Shown here piece by piece: positions 10,599 to 22,325 of a stretch of 64,000 nucleotides of DNA. Every line of letters begins with the position of its first letter. Positions within the stretch are counted from its first letter, which is position 1. The translations under genes were made by a program, and so were the position numbers. Source of the DNA: Odobenus rosmarus divergens. Its lineage: Eukaryota; Chordata; Mammalia; Carnivora; Odobenidae. The notes below the pieces were generated by a model. It was not told the origin of the DNA. It was given only the letters and a program-made list of their open reading frames with translations, and made no database searches. The stretch spans positions 7,370,081 through 7,434,080 of the forward strand of contig NW_004450266.1 in the NCBI RefSeq assembly GCF_000321225.1, given 5' to 3'.

Positions 10599-10959
10599 CA
10601 AGAGGTAAAGATATAAATGCATATGCACACCACACACAAACACGGATGTATGAATACATATACGTTTGTTTTATAGATGGATACAATGGGAAAATATTTC
10701 ATGAAACAATATATTCAAAGTACTCTGACATTTTCCATGCCTTGCTATCCCATTCCAAAAAAGTATTGCTTATTATCCTCCAAATTGATTTCATAATCCA
10801 CTAAGGAATTGCAACCCTCACTTTGGAAAACATGGACCCAAATGTTGGGGGACCTCAGGGCTCACTCCCGGGCCCTCTTCTGTTCTCTCTCTCCCACCCT
10901 CCCCTTTGCGGATCTCATCCAGCTTCCTGATTTAATATCTCATATCTTGATGATTCTGG

Positions 10960-11632
10960 AATGTCCACCTGCAGCCTGGACGTTGCCCCACATCTCCGCA
11001 CTCACATAACCAACAGCCCGTCTGACGTCCGTACATGGATGTCCAAAGGCATCACAAGCCAAACTCCCAATCCCCCTCTTCTTGCAGCCCACCCTAACTC
11101 AGGAAATGGCAACTCCGAGCTTCCAGACACCCAGGCGAAAGCCCTGGGAGTTATCCCTGCTGCCACTCCCTATCCAACCCACCGGCGGAGGTCCTTGCCT
11201 CCAAACTATGTCTAGAAGTGAAAAACTGCTCAGCCCACCACCACTGCTCGGATTCACGCACTATCATCTCTCTCTCCTGGATCACCGTAATAGCCTCCTA
11301 ACTGATCCCTTGTTTGCACCTCAGCCTGAGTGATTCTTTAAAAATATGTCAGAACATGTCACTCCGCTGCTCAAAACCCTCCAAGAATCCCCATCTTACA
11401 CAGCATGAAACCCAAGGCCTCTCTGTGGCCTTCAGGGCCCTATATGTCTGATCCGGCGACTGACCTCAGCCCTGTTGCCCTCCCCTACTCCCTCTGCTTT
11501 CACAGTCCCTCAGCCATGCTGGCCACACCCCTACCTCCGGGCCTTTGCTTTCACGGTTCCCACTGGCTGGATGTCTCCTTCTCCAAGTATCCACAAGGCT
11601 CACTGCTTCAGGATTCTCCAAAGAAATGATGC
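10960..11632 (+). repeat. L2 LINE, left part of a long copy
   Basis: The order of blocks follows L2: CATGGATGTCCAAAGGCATC, then GCGAAAGCCCTGGGAGTTAT, AATAGCCTCCTAACTGATCC, ACATGTCACTCCGCTGCTCA, AAAACCCTCC, and CTTTGCTTTCACGGTTCCCA. This covers the end of the reverse-transcriptase ORF and the 3' region. The many short frames here are broken remnants of that ORF or shadows of it. Confidence 0.85.
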
Positions 11633-12085
11633 CAATAGAATGTGTGTATGTATGGAAAGAGATTTATCATAAGGAATTGTTTCAAGTGATTATGGAAGCT
11701 GACAAGTTCCGAGATGTGCCCTTGGCAAGCTGGAGGCCCGGGAGACCCGATGGCCTGTTAGGCCTACACGCCCGAGCCCCGGGAAGAGCTGACGCTGCAG
11801 TAGAAGCCTGAAGGCAGGAAACAAACCTAATGTCCCAGCTTGAAAGAAGTCAGGCAGGGGGACCTCTCTTGGCTCAGAGAAGCATCAGCCTTTTGTTCTA
11901 TTCTGGCCTTCAACTGATTGGATGAAGCCCAAGCACATTCAGGAGGACAGTCCTCTTCACTCAGATCTACCTATTTAAATGTTCAACTCATCCAAGAACA
12001 CCCTCAAAGCCATCCCCAGAATCATATTTGGCCAAATACCTGGGCAGCTGTGGACCAGTCATGACACATAAAATTAACCATCGCA
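11633..12085 (+). repeat. Ancient interspersed repeat inserted in L2, family not assigned
   Basis: From GATTTATCATAAGGAATTG to GACACATAAAATTAACCATC the segment matches a mammal-wide repeat that I remember by sequence but cannot name. It includes TTCAACTGATTGGATGAAGC. It separates two halves of an L2, so it is younger than that L2. Confidence 0.6.
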
Positions 12086-12089
12086 CCCA

Positions 12090-12440
12090 CTCCTTTACCT
12101 GCTTTCAGTTTCTGCTCAAATGGGGCTTTATAAGAGAGACTTTCTCTAGCCACTTACGTATGATAATACTACTATCACTATCATGTTCCTTCAAATGCCC
12201 TTACCCTGCTTTCCCCTTCTCCAAAGTACTTATTACTAACCTGACTTACGTATTTATTATTATTATTATTTTTAATGTTTTGCTATCTACCCCAAACTGT
12301 AAACTCCATGAGGGCAGGGACCTTGTATGGCCCCTTTCCGGGATCTAGAACAATCCAGGGACCATCTTTCCAGGATCTAGAACAATGCCTGGTATATAAT
12401 AACTGCTTACGTAACATTATTGAATTAATGAACGAGTCTC
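12090..12440 (+). repeat. L2 LINE, right part with an internal 32-bp duplication
   Basis: CTCATGTAAA-type L2 3' sequence resumes: TTTCTGCTCAAATGGGGC, GTAAACTCCATGAGGGCAGG, and TGCCTGGTATATAATAACTG. The block TTCCGGGATCTAGAACAAT at 12336-12354 recurs at 12368-12386 with one mismatch. A TTA-type microsatellite lies at 12251-12272. Confidence 0.8.
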
Positions 12441-12744
12441 TAGCCAGCTCATAAAGAAGCCATCCTTGGGCTAGGTGCTTGCCCTAGGCCAGCCAGTGGG
12501 CACCCTTTATGAGGAACAGTGACTTTCTTTCCTGAGCTGGGGGGACAGCAGGCAGGACTGAGTCTGCTGGACTCCCCTGGCCATGGGAAGCCCACACATG
12601 TTGAATTGCACATATGATAAACTATTCTCTTTCCTTGGTGTAGACTGTCAATAAATGTTTTTGTCTTCTTTATAAAGTCTCATGAAAAATAAAGTTACAA
12701 GAGTGACGAGAAACCTGAAGACTCAATGCATGTTTGGAGAAAGG

Positions 12745-12930
12745 AGGGATTGAGTCTAGCTAGTAGAATAAAGAACCTGTGGAGAAAAGGTATCTTAGCT
12801 GAGCCCTGATGGGAAGATTCAGGACTGAAGATGGGGATTTGCAGAAAGGGCGTTATCAGGTAAGAATAAGCACACGCCCAGGGAAAGTGTTGGGCAAGTG
12901 TGTCTGTATGCAGAACACAGTGGGTCCTTT
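12745..12930 (-). repeat. Probable L2 LINE fragment
   Basis: TTAGCTGAGCCCTGATGGGA and the following GCAGAAAGGGCGTTATCAGG resemble the reverse complement of inner L2 sequence. The 168-codon minus-strand frame at 12695-13201 overlaps it and is not considered coding. Confidence 0.45.
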
Positions 12931-13680
12931 GGCTTCGCATCCTGTAAGTATCAAGATCAGTCATTGCCCTGGGTGTCAGATCACAGGCAAATTCAGGAGA
13001 GATACAATTCAAGTCCCCAAGTTTCATTTTCTCATCAGGTTGTTTGGTGGCCTGGCTTTTCCAGATCAGTGCTCCTCCTTTCCCCAGCAGTGGGCTCTGC
13101 ATTAATGCAGGTAAAAGCCTGGGAATCTTCTGGCTGTCCTGTTCAGGACACCTTTGCTGTTCAACAGGTGGAGGTGAGATTGCAGTAATTCTAAGAAGCA
13201 ATGGGAACCTGTACTTGAAAAATGCTTGTCTTTACTCTCTGAGTGTTTAATTAGTTGATTCTCACATCTTCAACGGTGCAAGGGCACCTGGATAATCCTC
13301 ATTCCAACACTGGCTTTTTCTACAGATCAGGAGCAAGAGGTGGGTGGAGAGGGTAAGGATTTGACTGAACAATTTTAAGCTTGTCAAGAGTCATGATTCA
13401 GTGGTTTCAGTGCTGCTCCTGATTTATTCAGACTTGCCAAAGAACTGTATTCTTTTCATGCTCTTCTTAAAAACTACCAACTTTTCATCATGTTAAGGAC
13501 CTCTTGGAAGAAAGAAGAAACATTAAAAGATGTTCTTAGCTTATAGGACTCTGGCTTTCTCTTTCTTTCTATTTTCTCTTTCTGTCTCTATTTGTCTGAA
13601 TCTTTGTGGCTTTCTCCCTCTCTGTTCCTTTTTGTCCTCTCGATCTCCCTGAGAGGAAGTGGAGTGTACTCTAGAGGAAA
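12931..13680. other. Unassigned sequence
   Basis: No confident element. A TCTTTCT-rich low-complexity patch lies at 13555-13625. Confidence 0.45.
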
Positions 13681-13689
13681 GAATCCTTG

Positions 13690-13810
13690 AGAAAGAAGGA
13701 GGGAGCCCAGGATCTGAGTTTCAGCCCCCATTCTGCCACTTCATAATTGAGGATCACCAGGCAAGTTGCTTAACCTTCCCGGACCTTGATATTTCTGAAG
13801 TTACAATGGA
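13690..13810 (+). repeat. MIR SINE 5' and core part
   Basis: CCATTCTGCCACTTCATAAT then CAAGTTGCTTAACCTTCCCG matches the tRNA-like part and start of the MIR core. Confidence 0.65.
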
Positions 13811-14044
13811 GAGTTGCCTGAAGACTGGGGAGTCAGGGACGGTATCACGAAAAGCAAAGCAATTCTACTTTGGGATCAAAAGTCTTCGGTCTTCTTTGGG
13901 CCCTGTCATGGACCAATTCTGTGGCCCTGAGCGGGTTCTGAAACCTCCCTGCGTCTCGAGTTTCTAACTGGTAGAATGAGGACAGCACAAGGCTGTGGGG
14001 AGAAAAAGAAAGAGCAATAATCTAGCAGGGAAGGCATAGCTTCA

Positions 14045-14110
14045 TGGTCAGGATGGCTGGGGTTCGGTTCTCACCCGTTACTACCTGTGAGGTCTTGGGT
14101 CAATCACTTA
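14045..14110 (+). repeat. MIR SINE fragment
   Basis: GGGTTCGGTTCTCACCCGTT then TGTGAGGTCTTGGGTCAATC is the MIR tRNA-like head and start of the core. It ends where an opposite-strand MIR-like segment begins. Confidence 0.6.
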
Positions 14111-14111
14111 G

Positions 14112-14350
14112 TGATACTAGTTCGGATTCGTTGTACATGTGTCACATGCCAGGCATTATTCTCAACTTTTATTTGGATTATCCCAGTGAGTCTTCCTGAT
14201 CTGACGAGGAAGGGATACCGTTTTCTCCATTTTGCATCTGACAGACTGGAGGCTCTGAGATACTCAGGTGATTACTCAGTGTGGAAGGGCAAGGAACTGG
14301 CAGAGCAGGGGAGCGAGCCCGGGGCTTCTGATTCCAAAGCCCACACTCTT
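14112..14350 (-). repeat. MIR SINE
   Basis: ACATGCCAGGCATTATTCTC, TTTTGCATCTGACAGACTGG and the end GGCAGAGCAGGGGAGCGAGC follow the reverse MIR consensus along nearly its full length. Confidence 0.7.
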
Positions 14351-14439
14351 TGCCAGTGGGCTAACACGACCCCAGGTCTTCCTTTGGGCATTGCAGATCC
14401 ACAAGCGGAATTGCTTATGTGTAAGTACTAAGTAGTACT

Positions 14440-14535
14440 TACCTCACTTATGGCTATTTCAAGGAGTAAATGAGATGCTATATATACATGACTTATCACA
14501 GTGTCTTGTATAATGTAATTCTGTAATAAATGTCA
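14440..14535 (+). repeat. MIR SINE 3' end
   Basis: CTCACTTATGGCTATTTCAA, GAGTAAATGAGATGC and CACAGTGTCTTGTATAATG resemble the MIR 3' half. Confidence 0.5.
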
Positions 14536-15080
14536 CCATGTATATATATACCCTCCTTAACTATTTCTTTTTGGCATATGAGGGGGTAAAATATATACAT
14601 CACGTGCCTGTGAATAAGTGACTTGTGACCTTTTACGTGCTATACAAGTCAATGTCATGATGACACTCTCTAACGTTTCTTCTAGCTCTTAATTCAGACC
14701 TTCTATGACTCATTTTCCCCAGGCTGTATCAGCTCCAGTGAAACTTCCCAGACCACTTTACGCAGCGATGACAAATGGCTCCAGAGCTCTCTGACTTCTA
14801 TATTAATTAAATGTGAGAAAACATAGAGCTCCATGAAAAGGCACCTCTGTGGTTTCTTGTTTAACTCTGTACTGCTACTATACCTTGCAGCTGCACCGCT
14901 CAAAACAGGTGGCAATAGAACAGTATTCTATTCATTCTGCATGGTGAGTCAAAGATGAGTTATCCAAATTGCATCTCATGTTCCAAAAAGGAAAGATGCA
15001 CCTCGAGAGGCAAGGGAAGAGAAAGGTGAATCAAGAGGCTTTAAGTAGTTGGTGCAAAGGTCACAAACACGATGCCAAGC
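14536..15080. other. Unassigned sequence
   Basis: AT-rich with short TATA runs at 14540-14550 and 14590. No gene or repeat is supported. Confidence 0.45.
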
Positions 15081-15084
15081 TTTA

Positions 15085-15180
15085 CCCATTTCTGAAGCAA
15101 TCATTTATTAAGCCCTTACTGTATGCTAGACATTGGAGAAGCAAAGTTGAGTGAGTCTTGCTTCTTGTTCTGGAGGACAA
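15085..15180 (-). repeat. L2 LINE 3' tail
   Basis: AATCATTTATTAAGCCCTTA then GTATGCTAGACATTGGAGAA matches the reverse L2 3' end. Confidence 0.55.
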
Positions 15181-15204
15181 GAAGGGAAAGGATTTCTGAT
15201 CTAC

Positions 15205-15410
15205 TGATTGCTTGCTTTGGGCTGGCATTGGGCTAGGAGTTTTATATTTAATCCTTACAATAATTCCCTTGAGATAGGCATTATAATTCCCGTCTTGGAG
15301 ATAAAGGGATTGAGTTTAGATAATCCTAGGAGTTTGCACAAGGATCATACAAGCTAGAAAGTAGAGGGACTGGGACTGTTGGTTCCACCACTATTTTACT
15401 ATGCCTCTGC
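15205..15410 (-). repeat. MIR SINE
   Basis: TTTAATCCTTACAATAATTC, GATAGGCATTATAATTCCCG and the AAGCTAGAAAGTAGAGGGAC end follow the reverse MIR order. Confidence 0.7.
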
Positions 15411-15999
15411 TTAGAGAAGCCTGTGTCTAGTGGGAGATAGATCTAAATCATTACTGTCTGGAACTTTAAGGTTCTGGAAATTTGGTCCCACAGTACATGT
15501 GGAGCCCATAGTGAAAATTTTCCAGCAACTAGAGTCAGAGCCTCCATTAGCAACTTAGAAAGAGGATGGATCAAGGTCTCTGCTACCTGTGTTGTCTCAA
15601 TCCCTGTGTGTCCATCTGTTCTATTCAGTAGCTAAAGGAAACTTTCCAGGCTGCCACAGGTGGCTGAACATTGGCAGCCTTGGCCTTCTTCATGCAGACC
15701 GAAGGAGGGGTCTGTGCAGCCCTGGCATGTCTGGGGTATTGCAGGACAGGGTGCCCACAATATTGCTAAAACATGGGTCTCACCACATCGTTTCTCCACC
15801 TGGCATAGAAAAGAGCCAAAGTCCTGAGCTGGGCTTCGAGGCTCTTCTGTGAGGCCCTAGACTCTCTATAATATCCTTTACCTGTCCCCTACAGCTCCAG
15901 CTTTGCCACACGCCTCTTCTTCTTTTCAGGACTTTTTGCCTCTACTCCCATAATCTTTTCCACCACTTGTAACTTAACTCAGATAACTGCTTTTTCAAT

Positions 16000-16645
16000 A
16001 AATCTACCATACATCCAGCAGTTCCACTTGTGGATATACACCCAAAGGAAATGAAAACAGGAGTTCAATGAGATATACACATTTCATGTTTATCACAGCA
16101 TTAGTCACAACAGTCAGGATATGGAGCCAACCCAAATGCCCATCAGTGGGTGAACAGATAAAAAAACAAGATGTGGTATATATGCACAATACAATATTAC
16201 TCAGTCATGAGTAAGAAGGATGCCCTGCCAGTTGTGACAACATAGATGGACCTTGAGCACATTATGCCAAGTGAGATAAGTCAGAGAAAGAGAAGTACTG
16301 TATGATATCACTTATATGTGGCATCTACAAAAGTCAAATCTGTAAAAAAAAAAAAAAAAAAGCAGAGAGTAAAATGGTGGTTACCATGGGATGGGGGTGG
16401 GAGGCTAAGGCTGATGGTGTTTAAGGGTACAAATTCGTAATGGGTAGTAAATAAGCCCTAGAGATCTAATGCCCAGTATAATGAACATAGGCAATCACAC
16501 TATGCTACAATGATGCAATGTGATAAATATCGCGTCAATGGCAATCATACTATAATACATCAAATATATCAAAGTAACATGCAGTGTATTTTAAATTAAC
16601 CAAATGTAACATGTCAAATTTATCAAATTAAAAGGAAAAAAAAGT
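16000..16645 (+). repeat. LINE-1 (L1M-type) 3' end
   Basis: The segment covers the end of ORF2 and the 3'-UTR: CCAGCAGTTCCACTTGTGG, ACCCAAATGCCCATCAGTGG, AACATAGATGGACCTTGAGC, then TATGATATCACTTATATGTG and CAGAGAGTAAAATGGTGGTT. An A run at 16345-16362 interrupts it. Reading frames are broken, so it is a fossil. Confidence 0.9.
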
Positions 16646-17224
16646 CTACTTTTCCATGGAACCTTCTCAGATATTCCCAGGTGGAATGAATCACTTCCTC
16701 CTCTGCTTTCTCATAGCACTTTGCTGACACTTGTGAAATAGCACAAAGCATAGAGCGCCTTCGGTTCTGTACCTACTTACGAATGCATATTCCTTCAGGA
16801 GACTTGGTCATCTTGGATTCCTCCTGAGGCCCTGGCAGAGAGCCTTACTCACAGCGTGCTCAATCAGGGTGTGTGGGGTTGACTAAGGAACTGTAAAGTA
16901 GACAGTTGGCTCCTGTGTCTATGCAGTCATTTGCCTGTGTGCCTTCGGAATCATTCTCCACCCTTCCCCTGCTCTGCTCTGGATTACAGGGCCCTCTGGC
17001 TTACAAGCCATAATTTCCAGGTGCCTTTGCAGATCACGATTCCCAGTGTCGTTTCTCAGGTTCTGAGATGGTAACACATAAGCATCAGAAAACTTAGATG
17101 TTGATTCTGTTCTGCCACTAAGCTTCCTTGTATAATTCGTATAATTTCTCCAGGCCTTAGACGGCTCTTTAATAAAATGATGGTACTGAATTAATGTTCT
17201 GTTAGGGCCTGAGTATGTATGCAT
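16646..17224. other. Unassigned sequence
   Basis: No confident element. Weak MIR-like traces lie near 17085-17190. The 172-codon minus-strand frame at 16919-17437 runs from here into an L2 and has no domain resemblance. Confidence 0.45.
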
Positions 17225-17480
17225 GCATGCATCAATCCATCCTTTTATCCACACACTCACGAAGAATGTATTGAGCTTTTCCCTTCTACCAGGCAATGGG
17301 GATATAGAGGTGGATACAGCATGGTTCCCACACTCAGTAAGCTCATACTGGAGCAACAGAAGTACTTTCAGGAGGAATGTGACGTGAGCAAGCAGGTTCT
17401 TTAGAAAAGGTGATGGATAGCCTGCTATGGGGGCCAATGGGAATCAATTTCCTGAGGGCAGAACAAGAGCAATGGATAGA
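17225..17480 (-). repeat. L2 LINE fragment
   Basis: AATGTATTGAGCTTTTCCC, CAGGCAATGGGGATATAGAG and CTCAGTAAGCTCATACTGGA follow the reverse L2 3' end, continuing into GCCAATGGGAATCAATTTCC. A short ATGC run (17219-17231) adjoins it. Confidence 0.65.
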
Positions 17481-18235
17481 AGCCAGAGGAAGTCTGATTT
17501 CATCTCGAGATGACAGGGTGAATTTTCGAATAATTAGAGGAGATCCACCTGGCATTACCAGCTAGTGACGTCCTGTCAACAAACATACCCAAGAAGGAGC
17601 TAGATGATGCCCTAGCAGGTGGCAGGGAATATTTCCCTGCTTTGAGAAGATAGACTACATGCTTCCTAAGATGGATTTTTAATTCTAAGCTGCTATGCTG
17701 CTAAAAGTCAAGATTTCTGTGCTTCCAATTAAGGGTTTTAAAACCCTTTATAAAAAGCAGCATGACTTTACCTTTACAAAACTCCATGGAATCTCAGTTT
17801 ATAAAACAAGGAAAACTAAAGTGACTCTGGCTAATGTACAGGGCCCTATTCTCCTGACCTTCCTTTCAGCTCCTGAGAAAACAGGCAGAAAACTAGAGCT
17901 CTAAAGAATCTAGGAGATTTGGCTTTCTTGTGGCTGAGTACCTGCAGTGTAGCCTCCACGTGTGGTCCCTTTCACCTCTCCTAAGACCCTCTGTGCCCTT
18001 GGAAATTAGATGTTAAGGATCCAGCTTGAATCCATGCGACTCGCAGGATATGGCCCTGGCTCAGGGCCTGGCTCTGACTCTGCCATGTTCTGATGATGGT
18101 GCTTCTGCCAGCAGCTGACTCCCAGTCTCCACCTGGAGTCCCCTTCAAGGCACTGTGCACTTCTCCCCATCTCCTCCCCTCCTCCCCTCCCTATCCTCCC
18201 CTTCCTCCCTGGCCCCGAGAACCTTCACAGTTGAG
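17481..18235. other. Unassigned sequence with C-rich tract
   Basis: Mostly unique. The tract at 18162-18212 is almost pure pyrimidine on the plus strand with repeated CTCCCC units. Confidence 0.5.
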
Positions 18236-18239
18236 CAGC

Positions 18240-18430
18240 ACCTCATAGTTCCTGAGCACACCCTCTGAGTTGGGCACAAAGTTCCTGCTTGAGCTTCATA
18301 CCAAAGCTGTGAGCCAGATGTTAGTATCTATACCTAGGTCACAAATGAGGAACCTGAGCCTCCTGGAGGGCACGTGACTTGCTCAGGGTCACTCAGCTGA
18401 GAAGCTCTGCCTGGCCCTGGAGCCCATGTC
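18240..18430 (-). repeat. MIR SINE
   Basis: AATGAGGAACCTGAGCCTCC, GCTCAGGGTCACTCAGCTGA and the GGCCCTGGAGCCCATGTCC end give the reverse MIR core and tRNA-like part. Confidence 0.75.
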
Positions 18431-18594
18431 CACTCTGCGCCCAGGGTAACCCGGTCCCTCCTGGGGCTGGGCCCTGCTTTGCTCTTCCTGGTTGTCCTCT
18501 CAGATGCCAGAGCTCCTTACTGCTTGACGACAAACCTCCTGCCTGGTTTTCTGAGTCTCAGCTGCCTCTGAATTCTGCTTTGTCTTATTGTGTT

Positions 18595-18815
18595 TATATA
18601 CTCTTACATTTATTAAGCCTTCCCTATGGAGTGGGCATGATTTTAAGCATTTTACTGCATGAACTGATTTTATCCTCTCCGCAGCCCTATGACACAGACA
18701 TCCTTGTTATATCCATTTTACAGATGAGAAAACTGAGGCCCAGTGAGGCTGAATAACACAGTCACACAACTATGAAATGGCAGAGCCAATACAAACATGG
18801 GCATCTGGCTTCAGA
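18595..18815 (-). repeat. MIR SINE, nearly full length
   Basis: TCCATTTTACAGATGAGAAA, ACTGAGGCCCAGTGAGGC, and AAATGGCAGAGCCAATACAA follow the reverse MIR consensus through to GGCTTCAGAGCC. Confidence 0.85.
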
Positions 18816-19805
18816 GCCTGAATTCCTCATAATTAGACTCTGTTTACAGGGTTTTGACTGGGCAGCTTATGTCCCCTTCACCAACAGTTGAGACTCAAGG
18901 ACACAGGGACCCAAAGGGACTTAGTGACAATTCCTCTCTAGAGGTGTCAGAATGGTAACTACCATACATAGACTTTGACATGGGATCATATTTTATCCAA
19001 GGTAATAAGTAAGCGAGTGATGAAAGCTTTGGGTGTATGTGGGGAGTGGGCGGGTGGGTAGGATGGGGGAATGAGATTTCTGCATTCATTACTTGATACA
19101 ACAGCTTTTCCATTTCCACCTAGCTCCATCAATGTCTTGTTTTATTTCAGTGAACGGTTAAAGTTGTGGGTTGACAAATAGATTTTAGCTCTTGTTCCAG
19201 ATTTGGTCGATTTATTGTGGCTGCTTGGAACCATGAGTTGGGATAACTTCTGCAGTCACATTTGGTCTCAGCAGGAAAGAGTCATGATCCATTAAGAATG
19301 TCTGCCATGTGTGAGGGAGGTGAAGGTGATGCATGCGAGTTGTTTATCTGATAGCCATGAACTAATTTCCTATTCCTATTCTGGTTCTTTCCTGTTTTAT
19401 CCTTAATCAGTTAAATGGGGGCAGACATGTCCTCATTCTAAAATGTGACCTGAGCTTTGCCAGGATCTCCATCTGCTTCAAATCTGGTTGGTGATGATAT
19501 GGACATGATGTAGAATGGGGAGATAGGAAGATGGGGAGAAGGATTTACACCAAAAATGTTCCTTTTTGTCTTGGCATTCCTTCCTAATTCCGATAGAGCA
19601 TAGACATTTTCATTAAGGCTTAGCAAGTCAATGGAGAGGGTCTCTTTCTCTCTTCATTCCTTGGGTACATGGCTATGACTGCCTCCCCAATGGCATTCTG
19701 TATCCTATCTTGCTGAAATTCATGGCAAAACAGCAGCTCCACTGTTCGAGACTCAGTTTCCTCTCAATGCTCTTGGACCAGGTCCTGCCCAACTGTGGGA
19801 TCTGC
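18816..19805. other. Unassigned, repeat-poor sequence
   Basis: About 1 kb with no nameable element. The part at 19140-19420 is repeat-poor and could hold old conserved sequence, but nothing specific supports that. Confidence 0.4.
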
Positions 19806-19809
19806 AGTG

Positions 19810-20065
19810 GTCTTCCTCAGGTCTTTCCAAAGCTGATTTTGCCTCAGCTCTCAGGTTCTAACTCATATGCCCCTCCCTGAGAAAGCCTGTCCTTTAGCAC
19901 CCTCTCAAGGATCTCCCTCAGCCATTCTCTATTGCATTATCCTATTTCATTTCCTTCAAATCTTGCTTCATTGGCTTGACTTGTTTTCTTATCAATGTGC
20001 TTCCTTGTTAAATGTCTGCCCCCTCATGTTGGTAATGTAAGCCCCATTGTTATTGTTTTTTCTTT
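19810..20065 (+). repeat. L2 LINE 3' fragment
   Basis: CTCCCTGAGAAAGCCTGTCC, a poorly kept TTGCATTATCCTATTTCA block and TTGGTAATGTAAGCCCC follow the L2 3' order. Confidence 0.55.
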
Positions 20066-20489
20066 TTGGTATAAAACTGTAACACACACAACTCTAAGAG
20101 GAACACAAAAAGTCAAGGTTGATGCTAGAAATGCCACGTGTGGTCTTCTTTGGGGTAAATGGCAGCTGCCATTTCAGGGTTTGTCGTGGTTTTGACCACC
20201 TCGCACACAGGAGACAATTTAACCCTTATAGCAGCCTGGATTCTCTGAAGTGTCTTATCATCCAAATGCATCTCTACCCTTGAAGATCTTTTCCCACACC
20301 CACATGCCCTTCCTGCTGGCCTCTAGCCTACGGTTTCCATCAGATCTGACAGACTGGGGGATATCAGCTACCTGGTAGTTTCCATCCTGACAGCGAACTG
20401 TAACTCTTCACTCACTACTGTCTTGGACCAAGCCCGGGAGTGTCATGGAAGCAGGAAGAGCCCATGTGTCCAGTTTATTTCCTAGTGAC

Positions 20490-20800
20490 CTTACTAATAT
20501 ACTCTTTGGCCATTTTCCTCCCAAATCTCCAGCGGCTTCCCAGTGCCCACGGCCCAAAGTCTAAGGTCTTTACACTAAGGTGCTTGAGGTTTTTCAGATC
20601 TCTCCGTCTCTTGTTCTCCTAAGTCAGGAGCAGACCTTGGCTTGTTCCCTGAACATGCCTTGCACACATTCTCCACTCCCTGGGGTCCTTGCTAGGCATC
20701 CCTCTTGCACAGACTTCCTGGTCTCCCTTATCTTCGGAATGGAGCATTCCTCTGTGGGCCCCTAGCCCCCTGCACATTTCTGCATATGGACACGTGATTT
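20490..20800 (+). repeat. L2 LINE fragment
   Basis: CCAGCGGCTTCCCAGTGCCC and CCAAAGTCTAAGGTCTTTAC are recognisable L2 blocks, followed by CTCTTGTTCTCC and CATGCCTTGCACACATTC. The small frames here are decayed L2. Confidence 0.7.
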
Positions 20801-21039
20801 TGAAATTCATTTTTTGCTTGTTATCCTAAATAATAAGCCTGGGGGTAAGTACTATCTCTAATTTGTTTCTGTACCCTTAGTACACCTAGCAGAGTGTCTA
20901 CAAAAGAATGAATAGAATCACTTCTTTATTTTTATGAATAACAAACAAAAGCTCAAAGTATAATTGTCTTGCCCAAACCCATACAGCTGGTTGCCAGGGG
21001 AATCAAGACGTGAACATCAGTCGGTTATATTTAGAGGCC

Positions 21040-22110
21040 CCACACTCAAATGTCAAAAGGCACTGGGAAGATGACATAAGTGGGAAAGCGTGTGGGTGAA
21101 AGATGATCTGAAGCAGGGAGACCTGTCTCTGAAAGGGAAGCCACCAAACACCTCAGCTGACAATCATGAAGAGGGCAGGTGGCTTCGGCTCTGCCAGATA
21201 GATATTCAGGTTCCACGGAAAGCTGAAAAATCTGATTTGTGTGTGATAGCTCACACACTTTTTCAAGTTGCCAACTAGTTCTAATTAAGATACCATGTTG
21301 CTCAAACACATCTCCTCTGTGAGCCAGATGAGGCCTCAGCCTGCCAACTGGTAACCCATGCTTTTAATCTCCATAAGCTGCCCTGGAGATGGTACCGGGG
21401 ATCATGTGGCTCAGACTTGCTTAGTGAGAGACAAGTTCCAATTGCCTTTGTGGTCAAATTATTTAAAGCCACTGATGTTGGGCTGATCTTGGGGCCATCA
21501 GGGTGAGTGGGATGAACACCCTTGAGTTTCACATGGATGCTTCGAAGTCGTGTCAACTCCAAATGAGTTTTCTTGGTCATTAAAACTGACCAAGGACCCT
21601 AGTGATGGTCTACAAATGGGCTCTGCTGTGGATAAATGCAAATCAATACAAATTATGAAAGGGGCCCTGGGATAGATGCGCTGGCTGTCAAGAAGATAAA
21701 GCACTGAAGAACTGTTGGGAGGGGGAGCTCCAAATGCCTGGCTCTTTGGAAGTGGAAGGTGATTAGCTCTGTAACATTTATGTACATGGGGCGGGAGTGG
21801 TGTTCAGCCACAGAGAAAGTGATCAGCTCTGCCTTAATATGGGCACCGAGAACCAGGCGATGGGAGTTTTGGCCACATTGACTTAAGCATTCATTTATTA
21901 TGACAAAATGAACCAGTATTGACCTGGAGGCCCTAATGCAGGGTATCAGCATACCAACAACAGGCTGTTACATGCGCTGCTGGAGTGGGGATGAAAGGCT
22001 TGCTGTCCTTTCAAATGTAAAGGAAACGGTGTCATTTAGATTTGCAGCAATTGGTCCCAGGTTATCCTGACGACATGCAAGTCGGAGTTTGTGGAGCGAA
22101 GGGGGGCAGC
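21040..22110. other. Repeat-poor block, candidate conserved non-coding element
   Basis: About 1.07 kb in which I recognise no interspersed repeat, unusual for this window. It contains a perfect octamer ATGCAAAT at 21636-21643 and homeodomain-like cores (CTAATTAAG near 21282). Open frames up to 99 codons occur on both strands with no family resemblance. Conservation is not shown by this sequence alone. Confidence 0.3.
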
Positions 22111-22129
22111 ATGGAGCAGCATGGGCTCA

Positions 22130-22325
22130 CGTCTTAATTCCACTCCCTCCTGGCCTGATAACCTCGGCAGTGTTGCCGAATGCATTTTCAGTCTCGGATT
22201 TATCATGGCTCAGATAGGGACTGATAGCATTTTCCTCTCAGATCGGCGGGGCAATGACCTTGTAAGGCACTCTGCACAGTGCCTGGCACACACAGGAAGC
22301 CCTCCGCATGTTTACTTCACTTCTC
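22130..22325 (+). repeat. MIR SINE
   Basis: CCTGATAACCTCGGCAGTGT, AAGGCACTCTGCACAGTGCC and TGGCACACACAGGAAGCCCT follow the plus-strand MIR 3' half. Confidence 0.65.

Noticed and set aside
12695..13201. 168-codon open frame on the minus strand
   Set aside because: Overlaps probable L2 sequence, has several competing frames on the opposite strand and no recognisable motif.
16919..17437. 172-codon open frame on the minus strand
   Set aside because: Passes from unassigned sequence into a reversed L2 fragment; no family resemblance, no splice or promoter context.
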